Positions 7,146-13,975 of a stretch of DNA of 20,260 bases are shown here, piece by piece. The position numbers were made by a program, and so were the translations under genes. The stretch spans positions 1 to 20,260 of the forward strand of contig JBAUTB010000181.1 in the NCBI GenBank assembly GCA_049582005.1. The letters run 5' to 3'. This DNA comes from Sivonenia sp049582005 (lineage in GTDB: Bacteria > Cyanobacteriota > Cyanobacteriia > Gloeobacterales > PMM-0068). The notes under the pieces were generated by a model that had not been told where the DNA came from, made no database searches, and saw only the letters and a program-made list of their open reading frames with translations. The first letter of the stretch is position 1. Every line of letters starts with the position of its first letter.

Positions 7146-8635
7146 GGCCTTTCCCCTAAAACAGCCTGGATATATTCAGTTGGATTCAGCAGTTGTTCTG
7201 CCGCTTGGGTTGAGAGCACAAAGATCGGTTCAGCAGCCAAGCCAATTCCCACGGTGAGCATGGCTAACGAAGCAATCGGGACCAGGAGGGTCAGCGGCGC
7301 AAGAGAACCTTCAAACTTAGACTCAGGGGCTTCTTTCCAGAAGACTTCCGCCCAAATTTTGGTCATGGAGAACAAGGTGAGGAGGCTGACGGCTAAGGCG
7401 GTTGCAACCAGAACGTATTGTTCTTGCGCAAGCCCAGCCTTCACCAGTATCAATTTGGCCCAGAATCCTGACAGGGGAGGAATTCCCGCTAGCGAAAGGG
7501 CAGGGATCAGAAAGAGAATGGCCACGGCTGGAGCAGTTCGATACAGTCCTCCCAATAGCTTCAACTGATAAGTTCCCTGTAGCCTTTGTACCAAACCACT
7601 GACCAGAAACAGATTGGTTTTGACAATAATGTGATGCATGAGATAGAAAACAGAACCCGCCAGCGCTAAGGGTGTGAATAAAGCTAATCCCATCAGCATG
7701 TAGCCAATCTGACTGATGATATGGAAAGACAACAAGCGCCGAAACTCACTTTGGGCAACGGCTCCCAAAACCCCTGTCACCATGGTCAATCCAGCAATAA
7801 TTAGAATCAGTGTGTGCGTAAAACCCACATCCTGCAGAAAGAGCAAGGTAAACACACGAATCAGCGCATAGACCCCTACCTTGGTCAGCAATCCAGCAAA
7901 AATAGCGGAAACTGCCACAGGAGCAGTGTGGTAGGAGGCTGGAAGCCAGAAAAAGAGGGGAAATATAGCTGCTTTGATGCCGAAAGCTACCAGCAACAGC
8001 ATGGCTACGGTGAGGACCAACCCTGGTTGACTCGCACCCACACGGTCTAACTGCTGTGCCAGGTCTGCCATATTCAGGGTCCCCGTCATTCCATAAAGCA
8101 CCCCGATGGCGGCTAGAAAAAGGGCAGAAGAGAGCAAATTCAAGGTGACATATTTGACCGCTCCTTCCAGCTGGGCTCGCTCCGAGCCAAGGGTCAGCAG
8201 CACAAAGGAGGCCATCAGCATTACTTCAAACCAGACGTATAGGTTAAACAAGTCCCCCGTCAGGAAGGCCCCACAGATGCCCATAAGCAGGAGGTGCAAG
8301 AGGGGATAATAACCAAATTTTTCACGGGTGCTGTCCATGCTGCCTAGCGAGTAAACAGCAATGGCCAAGCCCATCAGTCCCGTCAGTACGACCATGATGG
8401 CGCTCAATAGGTCAGCCACCAGGGTGATTCCAAAGGGCGCTGCCCAGTTACCCACCTGCGTCGCCTGGATACCGCTCTGCCAGATAGATAACAGCAGCAC
8501 CAGTGCTGCCCCAAGCAATCCTGCGGCCCCAACCACACTCACCCCACGCTGGATTGGCAACCACTGCCTGGTCAATAAGGCAACAATGGCTGTGGTCAAA
8601 GGGATCAAAATCGGGAGCACCAGGAGTATATTCAT
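7142..8635 (-). CDS. mrpD: Mrp/Mnh antiporter subunit D (NuoN/NuoL-like)
   Basis: MrpD is one of the two large antiporter-like subunits, homologous to the proton-pumping subunits of respiratory complex I. At 497 residues it has about 14 helices and matches the family length. Visible landmarks are LYVWFEVMLMASFVLL (the helix with the conserved glutamate) and FFWLPASYHTAPVAVSAIFAGLLTKVGVYALIR, which contains the conserved lysine. A typical MrpD sequence has the same TAPVAVSA and LLTKVG motifs. The stop overlaps the mrpE start by 4 bp, and the ATG at 8635 overlaps the mrpC stop by 4 bp. There is only one D gene in this operon. Confidence 0.95.
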   Translation of the reverse strand: MNILLVLPILIPLTTAIVALLTRQWLPIQRGVSVVGAAGLLGAALVLLLSIWQSGIQATQVGNWAAPFGITLVADLLSAIMVVLTGLMGLAIAVYSLGSMDSTREKFGYYPLLHLLLMGICGAFLTGDLFNLYVWFEVMLMASFVLLTLGSERAQLEGAVKYVTLNLLSSALFLAAIGVLYGMTGTLNMADLAQQLDRVGASQPGLVLTVAMLLLVAFGIKAAIFPLFFWLPASYHTAPVAVSAIFAGLLTKVGVYALIRVFTLLFLQDVGFTHTLILIIAGLTMVTGVLGAVAQSEFRRLLSFHIISQIGYMLMGLALFTPLALAGSVFYLMHHIIVKTNLFLVSGLVQRLQGTYQLKLLGGLYRTAPAVAILFLIPALSLAGIPPLSGFWAKLILVKAGLAQEQYVLVATALAVSLLTLFSMTKIWAEVFWKEAPESKFEGSLAPLTLLVPIASLAMLTVGIGLAAEPIFVLSTQAAEQLLNPTEYIQAVLGERP

Positions 8636-8979
8636 TGGTCAGTTGCCTTCATCTCGTCGAGGTCATCGGTTCCGACGGTCTGATAAGCTCGTTTGAGTAA
8701 GACCAGGGCAAAAGCTTGTACGCTGAAGCTGATAACAATGGCGGTCAGAATCAGCGCTTGGGGAACGGGGTCTGCAAAGGCTGAAACCGGAGTCGTTGCG
8801 CCAGGGGGAATGATCGGGGGCTGGCTGTGCACGAGCCGACCCACTGTGAAAATCAGCAGATTGGCAGCATGACTAAGCAAGGCCAGTCCGAGAATTAATT
8901 TGACGAGGCTACGCCGCATCATCAGATACAGTCCCGCCGCGTATAATCCTCCGATTACAAAAGCCAATAAAGTTTCCAT
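8632..8979 (-). CDS. mrpC: Mrp/Mnh antiporter subunit C (NuoK-like)
   Basis: MrpC is a three-helix subunit homologous to NuoK of complex I. It is 115 residues, normal for the family. The signature RRSLVKLILGLALLSHAANLLIF lies at about residues 23-45, and the third helix holds PVPQALILTAIVISFSVQAFALVLLKRA. Between them is the usual proline-rich loop (QPPIIPPGATTPVSAFADPV). The start is ATG 8979, 1 bp after the mrpB stop; the stop overlaps mrpD by 4 bp. Confidence 0.94.
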   Translation of the reverse strand: METLLAFVIGGLYAAGLYLMMRRSLVKLILGLALLSHAANLLIFTVGRLVHSQPPIIPPGATTPVSAFADPVPQALILTAIVISFSVQAFALVLLKRAYQTVGTDDLDEMKATDQ

Positions 8980-8980
8980 C

Positions 8981-9403
8981 TCATGCCTCCTCTTCTAGAT
9001 CTGCCAAGGCAAAAATAATCGTCAAGGTGATACCCAGCACCACCAGGTACACTCCTACATCGAAGAGTAAGGGGGTACCTGCCTTACCCAAGACAGGAAT
9101 TTCTTGAAGACTCCAGAATGCAGTCATAAAGGGTTGACCTACCAGGAGCGAGAAGAGTCCGCTGCTCATGGACACTAAAAGTCCGACCCCAATTAAGGTG
9201 CGCGGGTCAATACGGAACAGTTGCTTGGCTTCAGTCAAGCCATAGGCCAGGGTATAGAGCGCAAAGGAAGAAGCTGCCATCAATCCACCAACAAATCCAC
9301 CCCCCGGATCATTGTGTCCCCGCATTAAGAGGAAGATCGAAAACAAAAGCATCAGTGGCAAGAGGTAGCGGGTTGCGGTGGTAAGAATAATGGAATAGTT
9401 CAT
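8981..9403 (-). CDS. mrpB: Mrp/Mnh antiporter subunit B
   Basis: MrpB is a 140-residue, four-helix subunit. The diagnostic RGHNDPGGGFVGGLMAASSF motif is at about residues 28-47, the most conserved part of the family. Three more hydrophobic helices follow (about 71-92, 103-108 onward and 115-133), and the chain ends in an acidic DLEEEA tail. It is a separate gene whose ATG overlaps the mrpA stop by 4 bp, so this is the seven-gene (group 1) operon type and not the type with a fused A-B gene. Confidence 0.95.
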   Translation of the reverse strand: MNYSIILTTATRYLLPLMLLFSIFLLMRGHNDPGGGFVGGLMAASSFALYTLAYGLTEAKQLFRIDPRTLIGVGLLVSMSSGLFSLLVGQPFMTAFWSLQEIPVLGKAGTPLLFDVGVYLVVLGITLTIIFALADLEEEA

Positions 9404-11739
9404 CGCTTTTTTTCCTCGTGTTTCTGTTCTTGCTTTGTCTTTGTCAACTTGATCAAGGCATAGACGCCGAGGGCTGCCGTGGCTAAAACGGTGATTTCCC
9501 CCAGCGTATCCAGAGCACGGAAATCCACCAGAATCACGTTGACGATATTGCGGCCTTTGCCTTCTGGCACGCTGTTCTGAGCAAAGAATGGAGCTATTCG
9601 GGAGTCCAGGGGGATCGCGGTGACAGCAAGCACTAAGGCGGTCATCAAACTGCCTACACCCAGAGCGATCAACCCATCGCGGATGCGGTCTGAGGGACCA
9701 GAGAACTTAGCAAATCGAGGCAATTTATAGAGAACTAGCACAAATAGAATCACACTGAGCGTTTCAATGGCAAACTGAGTCATAGCCAGGTCAGGGGCTC
9801 CATAGAGCATAAAAATCAGGGCTATCCCATAACCAACAACGCCTAGCGCGGTGATAGCAGCTAAGCGTGATGAGGCTCGTACTACGGCGACAGTAGCAAG
9901 AAAAATTGTGAGGGCGATCCCTGCTTCATACAATCGGACCTCAGAAAATACGGTGCTCTTAGGCCACGGGAAAGGAACCCGACTGACCAGGGTGTACCCG
10001 ACTAGGCCAACCGTGGTGGCAACCGTAATCAAGAGATAAAACCGTACATAGCCTCGCTGGAAGAACTGGGTCTGTACACGGGCGACAGTATGCAGCCCCG
10101 CCAGGGCGAGATCGTATCCCTGTGTCGGTCCCCACTGCGTGGCAGCTTCCAAGAAAGGCGTCATCATCTGGCGTATCTTAGCTCGCCCTGCGTAAACTCC
10201 CGCGCCACAGGCAACGGTGAAAATGCTCAGCGCCAGGACGAGATTCAAACCGTGCCACAGGGCTAATTTGATTTCTGTTGGCTCTGCCTGGACAGCATTC
10301 ACCGCAGGAGCAATCAGGGGTTGAGCAAGCAACTCTGGCAGCGAACCAATCACCAAGCCCAAACCGGAGAGGAATAAAGGTCCTAGCCATAAGGCTGGAG
10401 GAGCTTCGTGCGGTGCTTTTGGCGTTTCTGTTTTCTGCCCGAAAAAGGGTTGAATGCCTAAACGGGCCGCCACAGCTACCAGTAAAATATTGGCAGCTAT
10501 GCTGGCACTAACGATTAGCCAGGAGAAGCTGGGCGCTTGCACTTTAGCCTCATAAATCAGCTCTTTACCAATAAAACCCAGGAGTGGAGGCAATCCTGCC
10601 ATGGAGAGGGCAGCCAAACCGACGACTACGGTGGTGATTGGCATGGCATGCCGTAATCCACCTAGCGCCTCTAGGTTCCGCGTCCCAGTTTCATGATCGA
10701 TGGCTCCGGCCATCATGAATAGAGCACCTTTGTAGAGGGAATGGACGAGCAAAAAAACCATGGCTGCTTTCACCGACAGCAGGGTATCAATGCCCAGCAA
10801 GAGCATCAAAGTTCCTAATGCGCTAACGGTTGAGTAGGCCAGGATCCGCTTGAGGTCCGTCTGCACAAAAGACTGCATGGCACCCAGCAACATCGTGACT
10901 GCTCCAAACGTCATCAGCAGGTAGTGCCAGGAGTCCGTACCGCCAAGAACCGGGTTGAGTCTGGCCAGGAGGTAGACTCCAGCCTTGACCATCGTTGCGG
11001 AATGGAGATAGGCACTGACCGGAGTTGGAGCTTCCATGGCACCAGGTAGCCAAAAATGAAAGGGAAACTGAGCTGATTTGGTAAAAGCCCCCGCTAACAC
11101 CAGAAGGAGGATAGGCAAATAGAGGGCATGACTGCGGATCGTTTCACCCTGACTGAGCAGGGCCGAAATCTCTAGGCTGCCTCCCACCTGCCCTAACAGT
11201 AAAAGCCCTGCAAGTAGCGCCAGTCCTCCGATTCCGGTTATTAAAAGCGCCTGGAGCGCAGCAGCACGAGCCGCAGCACGCTCATGATTAAATCCAATCA
11301 GGAGATAGGAACTTATACTGGTCAACTCCCAAAAAATAAAAAGAGTGATCAGATTATTCGCCAAAACCAGCCCCAGCATGGAGGCCATAAACATTAAGAT
11401 GAAGGCATAAAAGCGTCCTAGCTGTGGATGTTCAGCCAGATAACTGCTGGCATAGATAATAACCAAAGCCCCGATGCCACTGATCAGTAAGGCAAACAGT
11501 AAACTCAACCCATCTAGATAGAAAGAAAGGTTAATGCCAAGATTGGATACCCAAGGGTAAGAAACAGAAAAAATTTCCCCTTCTGATACAGGACCGATAA
11601 AGCTGGCAAAGTAAATAGTTAGCCCGAGCGGCAAGAGGGCAATAACCCATCCTGTTGCTCCTTTTCCTAAGCGTTGTAGCCAGGGTGCAGTCAAAGATAG
11701 GCCGAAGCCGGAGAAAACTGCTACAAACATTTCTGCCAT
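9400..11739 (-). CDS. mrpA: Mrp/Mnh antiporter subunit A (NuoL-like, with MbhD/MbhE-like C-terminus)
   Basis: MrpA is the largest subunit of the Mrp complex: 779 residues and about 20 helices, normal for group 1 MrpA. The NuoL-like part has LLFALLISGIGALVIIYASSY at about 80-100, the glutamate-bearing helix LFIFWELTSISSYLLIGF with E138, and HFWLPGAMEAPTPVSAYLHSATMVKAG, which carries the conserved lysine. The C-terminal third holds the MbhD-like LYGAPDLAMTQFAIETLSVILFV and the MbhE-like NIVNVILVDFRALDTLGEITVLA. The complex exports Na+ (or Li+, sometimes K+) in exchange for H+ and supports pH and salt tolerance. It is the first gene of the operon, with the start at ATG 11739. A structured candidate leader lies just upstream. 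Confidence 0.96.
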   Translation of the reverse strand: MAEMFVAVFSGFGLSLTAPWLQRLGKGATGWVIALLPLGLTIYFASFIGPVSEGEIFSVSYPWVSNLGINLSFYLDGLSLLFALLISGIGALVIIYASSYLAEHPQLGRFYAFILMFMASMLGLVLANNLITLFIFWELTSISSYLLIGFNHERAAARAAALQALLITGIGGLALLAGLLLLGQVGGSLEISALLSQGETIRSHALYLPILLLVLAGAFTKSAQFPFHFWLPGAMEAPTPVSAYLHSATMVKAGVYLLARLNPVLGGTDSWHYLLMTFGAVTMLLGAMQSFVQTDLKRILAYSTVSALGTLMLLLGIDTLLSVKAAMVFLLVHSLYKGALFMMAGAIDHETGTRNLEALGGLRHAMPITTVVVGLAALSMAGLPPLLGFIGKELIYEAKVQAPSFSWLIVSASIAANILLVAVAARLGIQPFFGQKTETPKAPHEAPPALWLGPLFLSGLGLVIGSLPELLAQPLIAPAVNAVQAEPTEIKLALWHGLNLVLALSIFTVACGAGVYAGRAKIRQMMTPFLEAATQWGPTQGYDLALAGLHTVARVQTQFFQRGYVRFYLLITVATTVGLVGYTLVSRVPFPWPKSTVFSEVRLYEAGIALTIFLATVAVVRASSRLAAITALGVVGYGIALIFMLYGAPDLAMTQFAIETLSVILFVLVLYKLPRFAKFSGPSDRIRDGLIALGVGSLMTALVLAVTAIPLDSRIAPFFAQNSVPEGKGRNIVNVILVDFRALDTLGEITVLATAALGVYALIKLTKTKQEQKHEEKKR

Positions 11740-11799
11740 CAGTTATTCCTGGAAGTGGTCACTAAGTCAGTTGCAAGAACTACGCGGGGAGATCGCTAC

Positions 11800-11852
11800 G
11801 CTAACTAGTTGTTTCGCATTGAAGGCGAAGCCTCTGAAACACAGAGGTTAGC
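11800..11852 (-). ncRNA. Candidate structured leader (three-way junction) of the mrp operon
   Basis: On the minus strand, which would be the mrp mRNA 5' region, three stems nest. An outer stem GCTAA/TTAGC (11848-11852 with 11800-11804) encloses two hairpins. The first is CCTCTG/CAGAGG with a 5-nt loop (11842-11847 with 11831-11836). The second is TTCGC/GCGAA with a 7-nt loop (11825-11829 with 11813-11817). The first hairpin abuts the outer stem directly, as in a real junction. The mrpA ATG is about 60 nt downstream. The fold could be a cis-regulatory RNA, a DNA operator or a dispersed palindromic repeat. I cannot match it to a known riboswitch class. Confidence 0.4.
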
Positions 11853-11855
11853 TAA

Positions 11856-11861
11856 TTTATA
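11856..11861 (-). promoter_or_regulatory. Candidate -10 box for the mrp operon
   Basis: TATAAA on the minus strand is the best -10-like hexamer upstream of mrpA. No good -35 is spaced correctly (TGCTTA is the nearest). A start about 7 nt downstream would fall inside the outer stem of the candidate leader, so either the real start is slightly earlier or the stem acts as DNA. Confidence 0.35.
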
Positions 11862-12177
11862 CTACCTACCCTTAGAATTAAGCACAGTTCGCCAAGATTC
11901 AGGTTCCTTTTCCTCACCTTAACGAATGAGCTACGGTACCTGCCAGTCTTTAACTTATAGGGAAAGAGTTAGGCAAATTTTGGTCTTCTGCAAATAAATT
12001 TCAATGGTTTAGATAATCTAGAATCTATAACAGAAAGAGAAAAAGCATTATATTTTACGGATTAGATTGAAGCAATAAGCAAAGCCCGTCCTCATCTATT
12101 CTTAAAAACAGTGCTTGATATGAAAAATAAGCTGCACCTGTAGGGAAGCAGGTAATCGCAATTTTTCAGAGGTATGT

Positions 12178-12657
12178 GTGCTTAGTCGAATCCTTGCCAG
12201 CAGCCGATACTTAATTCTGATCGCCGTTCTTGGTTCTCTTGGCGCGTTCATAGCCTTGCTGATTTCAGGAGCACTCCAGATTGGCCTGATTGTTTTTTCT
12301 GCCATTACAAAACCAAACATCTCCAGTAAAGGACTCAAAGCCCTATCCCTCTCCTTTATCGAGATTATCGATATATTCTTACTCGCTACGGTCTTCTATA
12401 TCATTGCCCTAGGGCTTTACGAACTTTTTATTGATGCCAGTCTCGAGCTTCCCGGTTGGCTCTCTATACAAGATTTAGATGACCTGAAGAATAAATTAGC
12501 CAGTGTGGTCATCGTGGTGCTAGGCGTTCTATTTCTCGGTCAAGCCCTAGAGTGGAAAGGTAATGATATTCTGCCTTACGGCGTAGCCGTCGCCTTGGTG
12601 ATCGCGGCCTTAACCTATTTCCTCAGTCAGAAGGGCAAGAAGTCAAAGTCGGAATAG
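12178..12657 (+). CDS. YqhA family (UPF0114) membrane protein
   Basis: This 159-residue inner-membrane protein has four hydrophobic segments at about residues 11-40, 60-84, 107-125 and 131-150, with a short basic C-terminal tail (KGKKSKSE). The opening LASSRYLILIAVLGSLGAF and the IIDIFLLATVFYIIALGLYELFI stretch are typical of the UPF0114/YqhA family, whose function is unknown. The start is GTG 12178. The nearby ATG at 12174 is in another frame and stops after three codons, and the in-frame sequence upstream has a TGA at 12121 with no other start between. An AGAGG ribosome-binding site lies 5 bp before the GTG. It is divergent from mrpA and may be functionally independent of it. Confidence 0.88.
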   Translation: MLSRILASSRYLILIAVLGSLGAFIALLISGALQIGLIVFSAITKPNISSKGLKALSLSFIEIIDIFLLATVFYIIALGLYELFIDASLELPGWLSIQDLDDLKNKLASVVIVVLGVLFLGQALEWKGNDILPYGVAVALVIAALTYFLSQKGKKSKSE

Positions 12658-12692
12658 CGCTGCTGGTTCTGAATCACTGCGTTGGCCTATAG

Positions 12693-12725
12693 ATAAGCCC
12701 AGAACTCTCTTCGCAAAGGGCTTAT
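12693..12725. terminator. Hairpin 3' of the YqhA-family gene
   Basis: ATAAGCCC (12693-12700) and GGGCTTAT (12718-12725) form a perfect 8-bp stem with a 17-nt loop, 35 bp after the stop codon. There is no T-run after it on either strand, so it is not a classical intrinsic terminator. It could still mark the mRNA 3' end. Confidence 0.4.
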
Positions 12726-12745
12726 TGCTCTGCACCAATATCCTA

Positions 12746-12782
12746 ATATCGCCTCGGCCCATGTACAGAGGCGATATATCGC
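12746..12782. repeat. Perfect 10-bp inverted repeat with nested 12-bp palindrome
   Basis: ATATCGCCTC (12746-12755) is exactly complementary to GAGGCGATAT (12768-12777) across a 12-bp spacer. The right arm overlaps a second perfect palindrome, GCGATATATCGC (12771-12782). No T-run follows. It lies in the 238-bp gap between the YqhA-family gene and the 133-residue unknown. Candidates are a regulator site, a structured RNA or a small palindromic repeat. Confidence 0.6.
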
Positions 12783-12843
12783 GTCGCTCTGGAGCTTTCC
12801 GCGCGCCGCACACAAATTAAAACGCCTAATTATTCCCTCATTC

Positions 12844-12882
12844 ATGGACAAAATAACAACCGTGACATAAAATATGGACAAA
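12844..12882 (+). promoter_or_regulatory. Two 9-bp direct repeats exactly 30 bp apart
   Basis: ATGGACAAA occurs at 12844-12852 and again at 12874-12882, a centre-to-centre distance of 30 bp, or nearly three helical turns. The second copy ends 13 bp before the ATG at 12896. An AT-rich -10-like TAAAAT lies between them. Tandem same-face sites suggest binding of an activator or repressor. The role is inferred. Confidence 0.45.
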
Positions 12883-12895
12883 TGAGCACAAAACT

Positions 12896-13297
12896 ATGGT
12901 TTATGTCCTTCAGTCGCCTCAATATTCTGAGCACTATCTTTTAGATTGTTTGTCCCGATTTGTAGCGCTCTGGGAAGATACTCTGTTAGAAGATGCGCCC
13001 TTACGCAACCTAATGGCGCAGTTTAACGAAGTGGGTAACCGCTGTGCCATCGTAGATTTTCCGGGCCAATGCTCGACTGCGTCCTGGAAGATGTTGGTTC
13101 GTTCTGGAATGAATTGGTTAACCCAACCTAGTTCTCCCTATGTGGGTTATCTTCTGACCCAAGCCCTTGTGCAGAGTGCAAAATTCCCCTTAGTCATCAT
13201 CTATGGGACTTCTGGGCTTCCCGAAGCTTGGGAAGACCGCCTGATGGCAGAAGCCGTCCGCCGTGGCGTATATCTTTTATTGCTCGATGAACCTTAG
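12896..13297 (+). CDS. Hypothetical protein, 133 residues
   Basis: I do not recognise this family. The product is probably soluble and cytoplasmic: no signal peptide, no strong membrane helix, and an alternating alpha/beta pattern. It has a helical N-terminal half (about residues 10-45), a strand-like GNRCAIVDFPG at about 47-57, a helix at about 60-75, and a C-terminal half with FPLVIIYGTSGLPEAWEDR at about 96-114 and RRGVYLLLLDEP at the end. Strand-loop-helix repeats ending in hydrophobic strands suggest a Rossmann-like fold, but no nucleotide-binding motif is present. The start is ATG 12896; the ATG at 12874 stops after three codons. It stands alone, 150 bp before msrB. Its codon use looks like that of its neighbours. 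Confidence 0.72.
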   Translation: MVYVLQSPQYSEHYLLDCLSRFVALWEDTLLEDAPLRNLMAQFNEVGNRCAIVDFPGQCSTASWKMLVRSGMNWLTQPSSPYVGYLLTQALVQSAKFPLVIIYGTSGLPEAWEDRLMAEAVRRGVYLLLLDEP

Positions 13298-13447
13298 CGG
13301 TGGCAGGGGGTAAGGTCTGAATTGCTCATCCAATTTTAATCGTACTATCAGGCCAAGCCTGCGCTTTGATGATTAACTGGTGATATAGCTAAAACGCTCT
13401 TTATAAGACGGGGACTGGCTCATTTATTCACTTTTCCTTTATAAATC

Positions 13448-13936
13448 ATGAAGAAACGGCAGTTTCTAAAGTCTGGTGCAGCCTTGGTTTGGGTCGCCTG
13501 GTTCATGCGTTCTCTCCCAGAGAGTGATAGGGTTCTGGCAAAAGATGTGTTTGAAGTCACAAAAACGGAAGATGAATGGCGCCAGATTCTGACGAAAGAA
13601 CAGTTCTACGTGCTGCGCCAGCAAGGAACAGAGCGTGCAGGGACCAGCCCCTTAGATCAGGAAGAGCGCAAGGGTATTTTTGTCTGTGCAGGCTGTGCGC
13701 TACCCCTGTTCTCCTCTACGACGAAATTTCATAGTGGGACCGGTTGGCCTAGTTTTTACGCCCCCCTTAAGGGAGCCGTCGGTACCACAATAGATACATC
13801 CCTCTTTATGACCCGTGTGGAAGTGCATTGCCGCCGATGTGGTGGGCACTTGGGCCATGTCTTTGAGGATGGTCCGCCTCCTACCGGCAAGCGCTATTGC
13901 ATCAATGGGGTCGCCCTAAAGTTTGTACCAGCTTGA
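13448..13936 (+). CDS. msrB: Peptide-methionine (R)-S-oxide reductase MsrB with N-terminal export signal
   Basis: MsrB reduces the R-epimer of methionine sulfoxide in oxidised proteins. The zinc site is intact: CAGC (C80, C83) and CRRC (C128, C131). HSGTGWPSF is at 95-103, GGHLGHVFEDGP at about 132-143, and the catalytic cysteine C151 sits in RYCINGVALKF. At 162 residues it is longer than the cytosolic enzyme because of about 32 extra N-terminal residues. These start MKKRQFLKSGAALVWVAW, a basic region followed by a short hydrophobic stretch. KRQFLK resembles a twin-arginine motif with lysine in the first arginine place. This suggests export or membrane anchoring, so repair of envelope proteins is likely. 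The aspartic protease begins 39 bp downstream on the same strand and is also exported. Confidence 0.93.
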   Translation: MKKRQFLKSGAALVWVAWFMRSLPESDRVLAKDVFEVTKTEDEWRQILTKEQFYVLRQQGTERAGTSPLDQEERKGIFVCAGCALPLFSSTTKFHSGTGWPSFYAPLKGAVGTTIDTSLFMTRVEVHCRRCGGHLGHVFEDGPPPTGKRYCINGVALKFVPA

Positions 13937-13975
13937 GGGCTGGGCATTATAAAGGGGACCTCAACCCGCACTGCA

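Larger units (their letters stand above)
11740..12177. other. 438-bp divergent intergenic region between mrpA and the YqhA-family gene
   Basis: No gene is visible here. The left 120 bp is the presumed mrp leader and promoter, listed separately. The right 300 bp is AT-rich and carries several stop codons in every frame. It has weak self-complementary pieces, such as TCTAGA near 12018 and ACCTG/CAGGT at 12136-12153. No convincing -35/-10 pair was found for the plus-strand gene, though its promoter must lie here. Confidence 0.6.

Noticed and set aside
11740..12177. tRNA or phage attachment site in the long intergenic region
   Set aside because: No cloverleaf, no CCA end and no direct repeat pair typical of attachment sites was found. 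The structure there is a three-way junction only.
12687..12881. A 64-residue minus-strand frame in the inverted-repeat block
   Set aside because: It spans both hairpins, has an arbitrary composition and no ribosome binding site. It is probably a chance frame.
13349..13361. CAGGC-CAA-GCCTG hairpin upstream of msrB as a terminator
   Set aside because: The stem is only 5 bp, with no T-run and no clear relation to either neighbouring gene.
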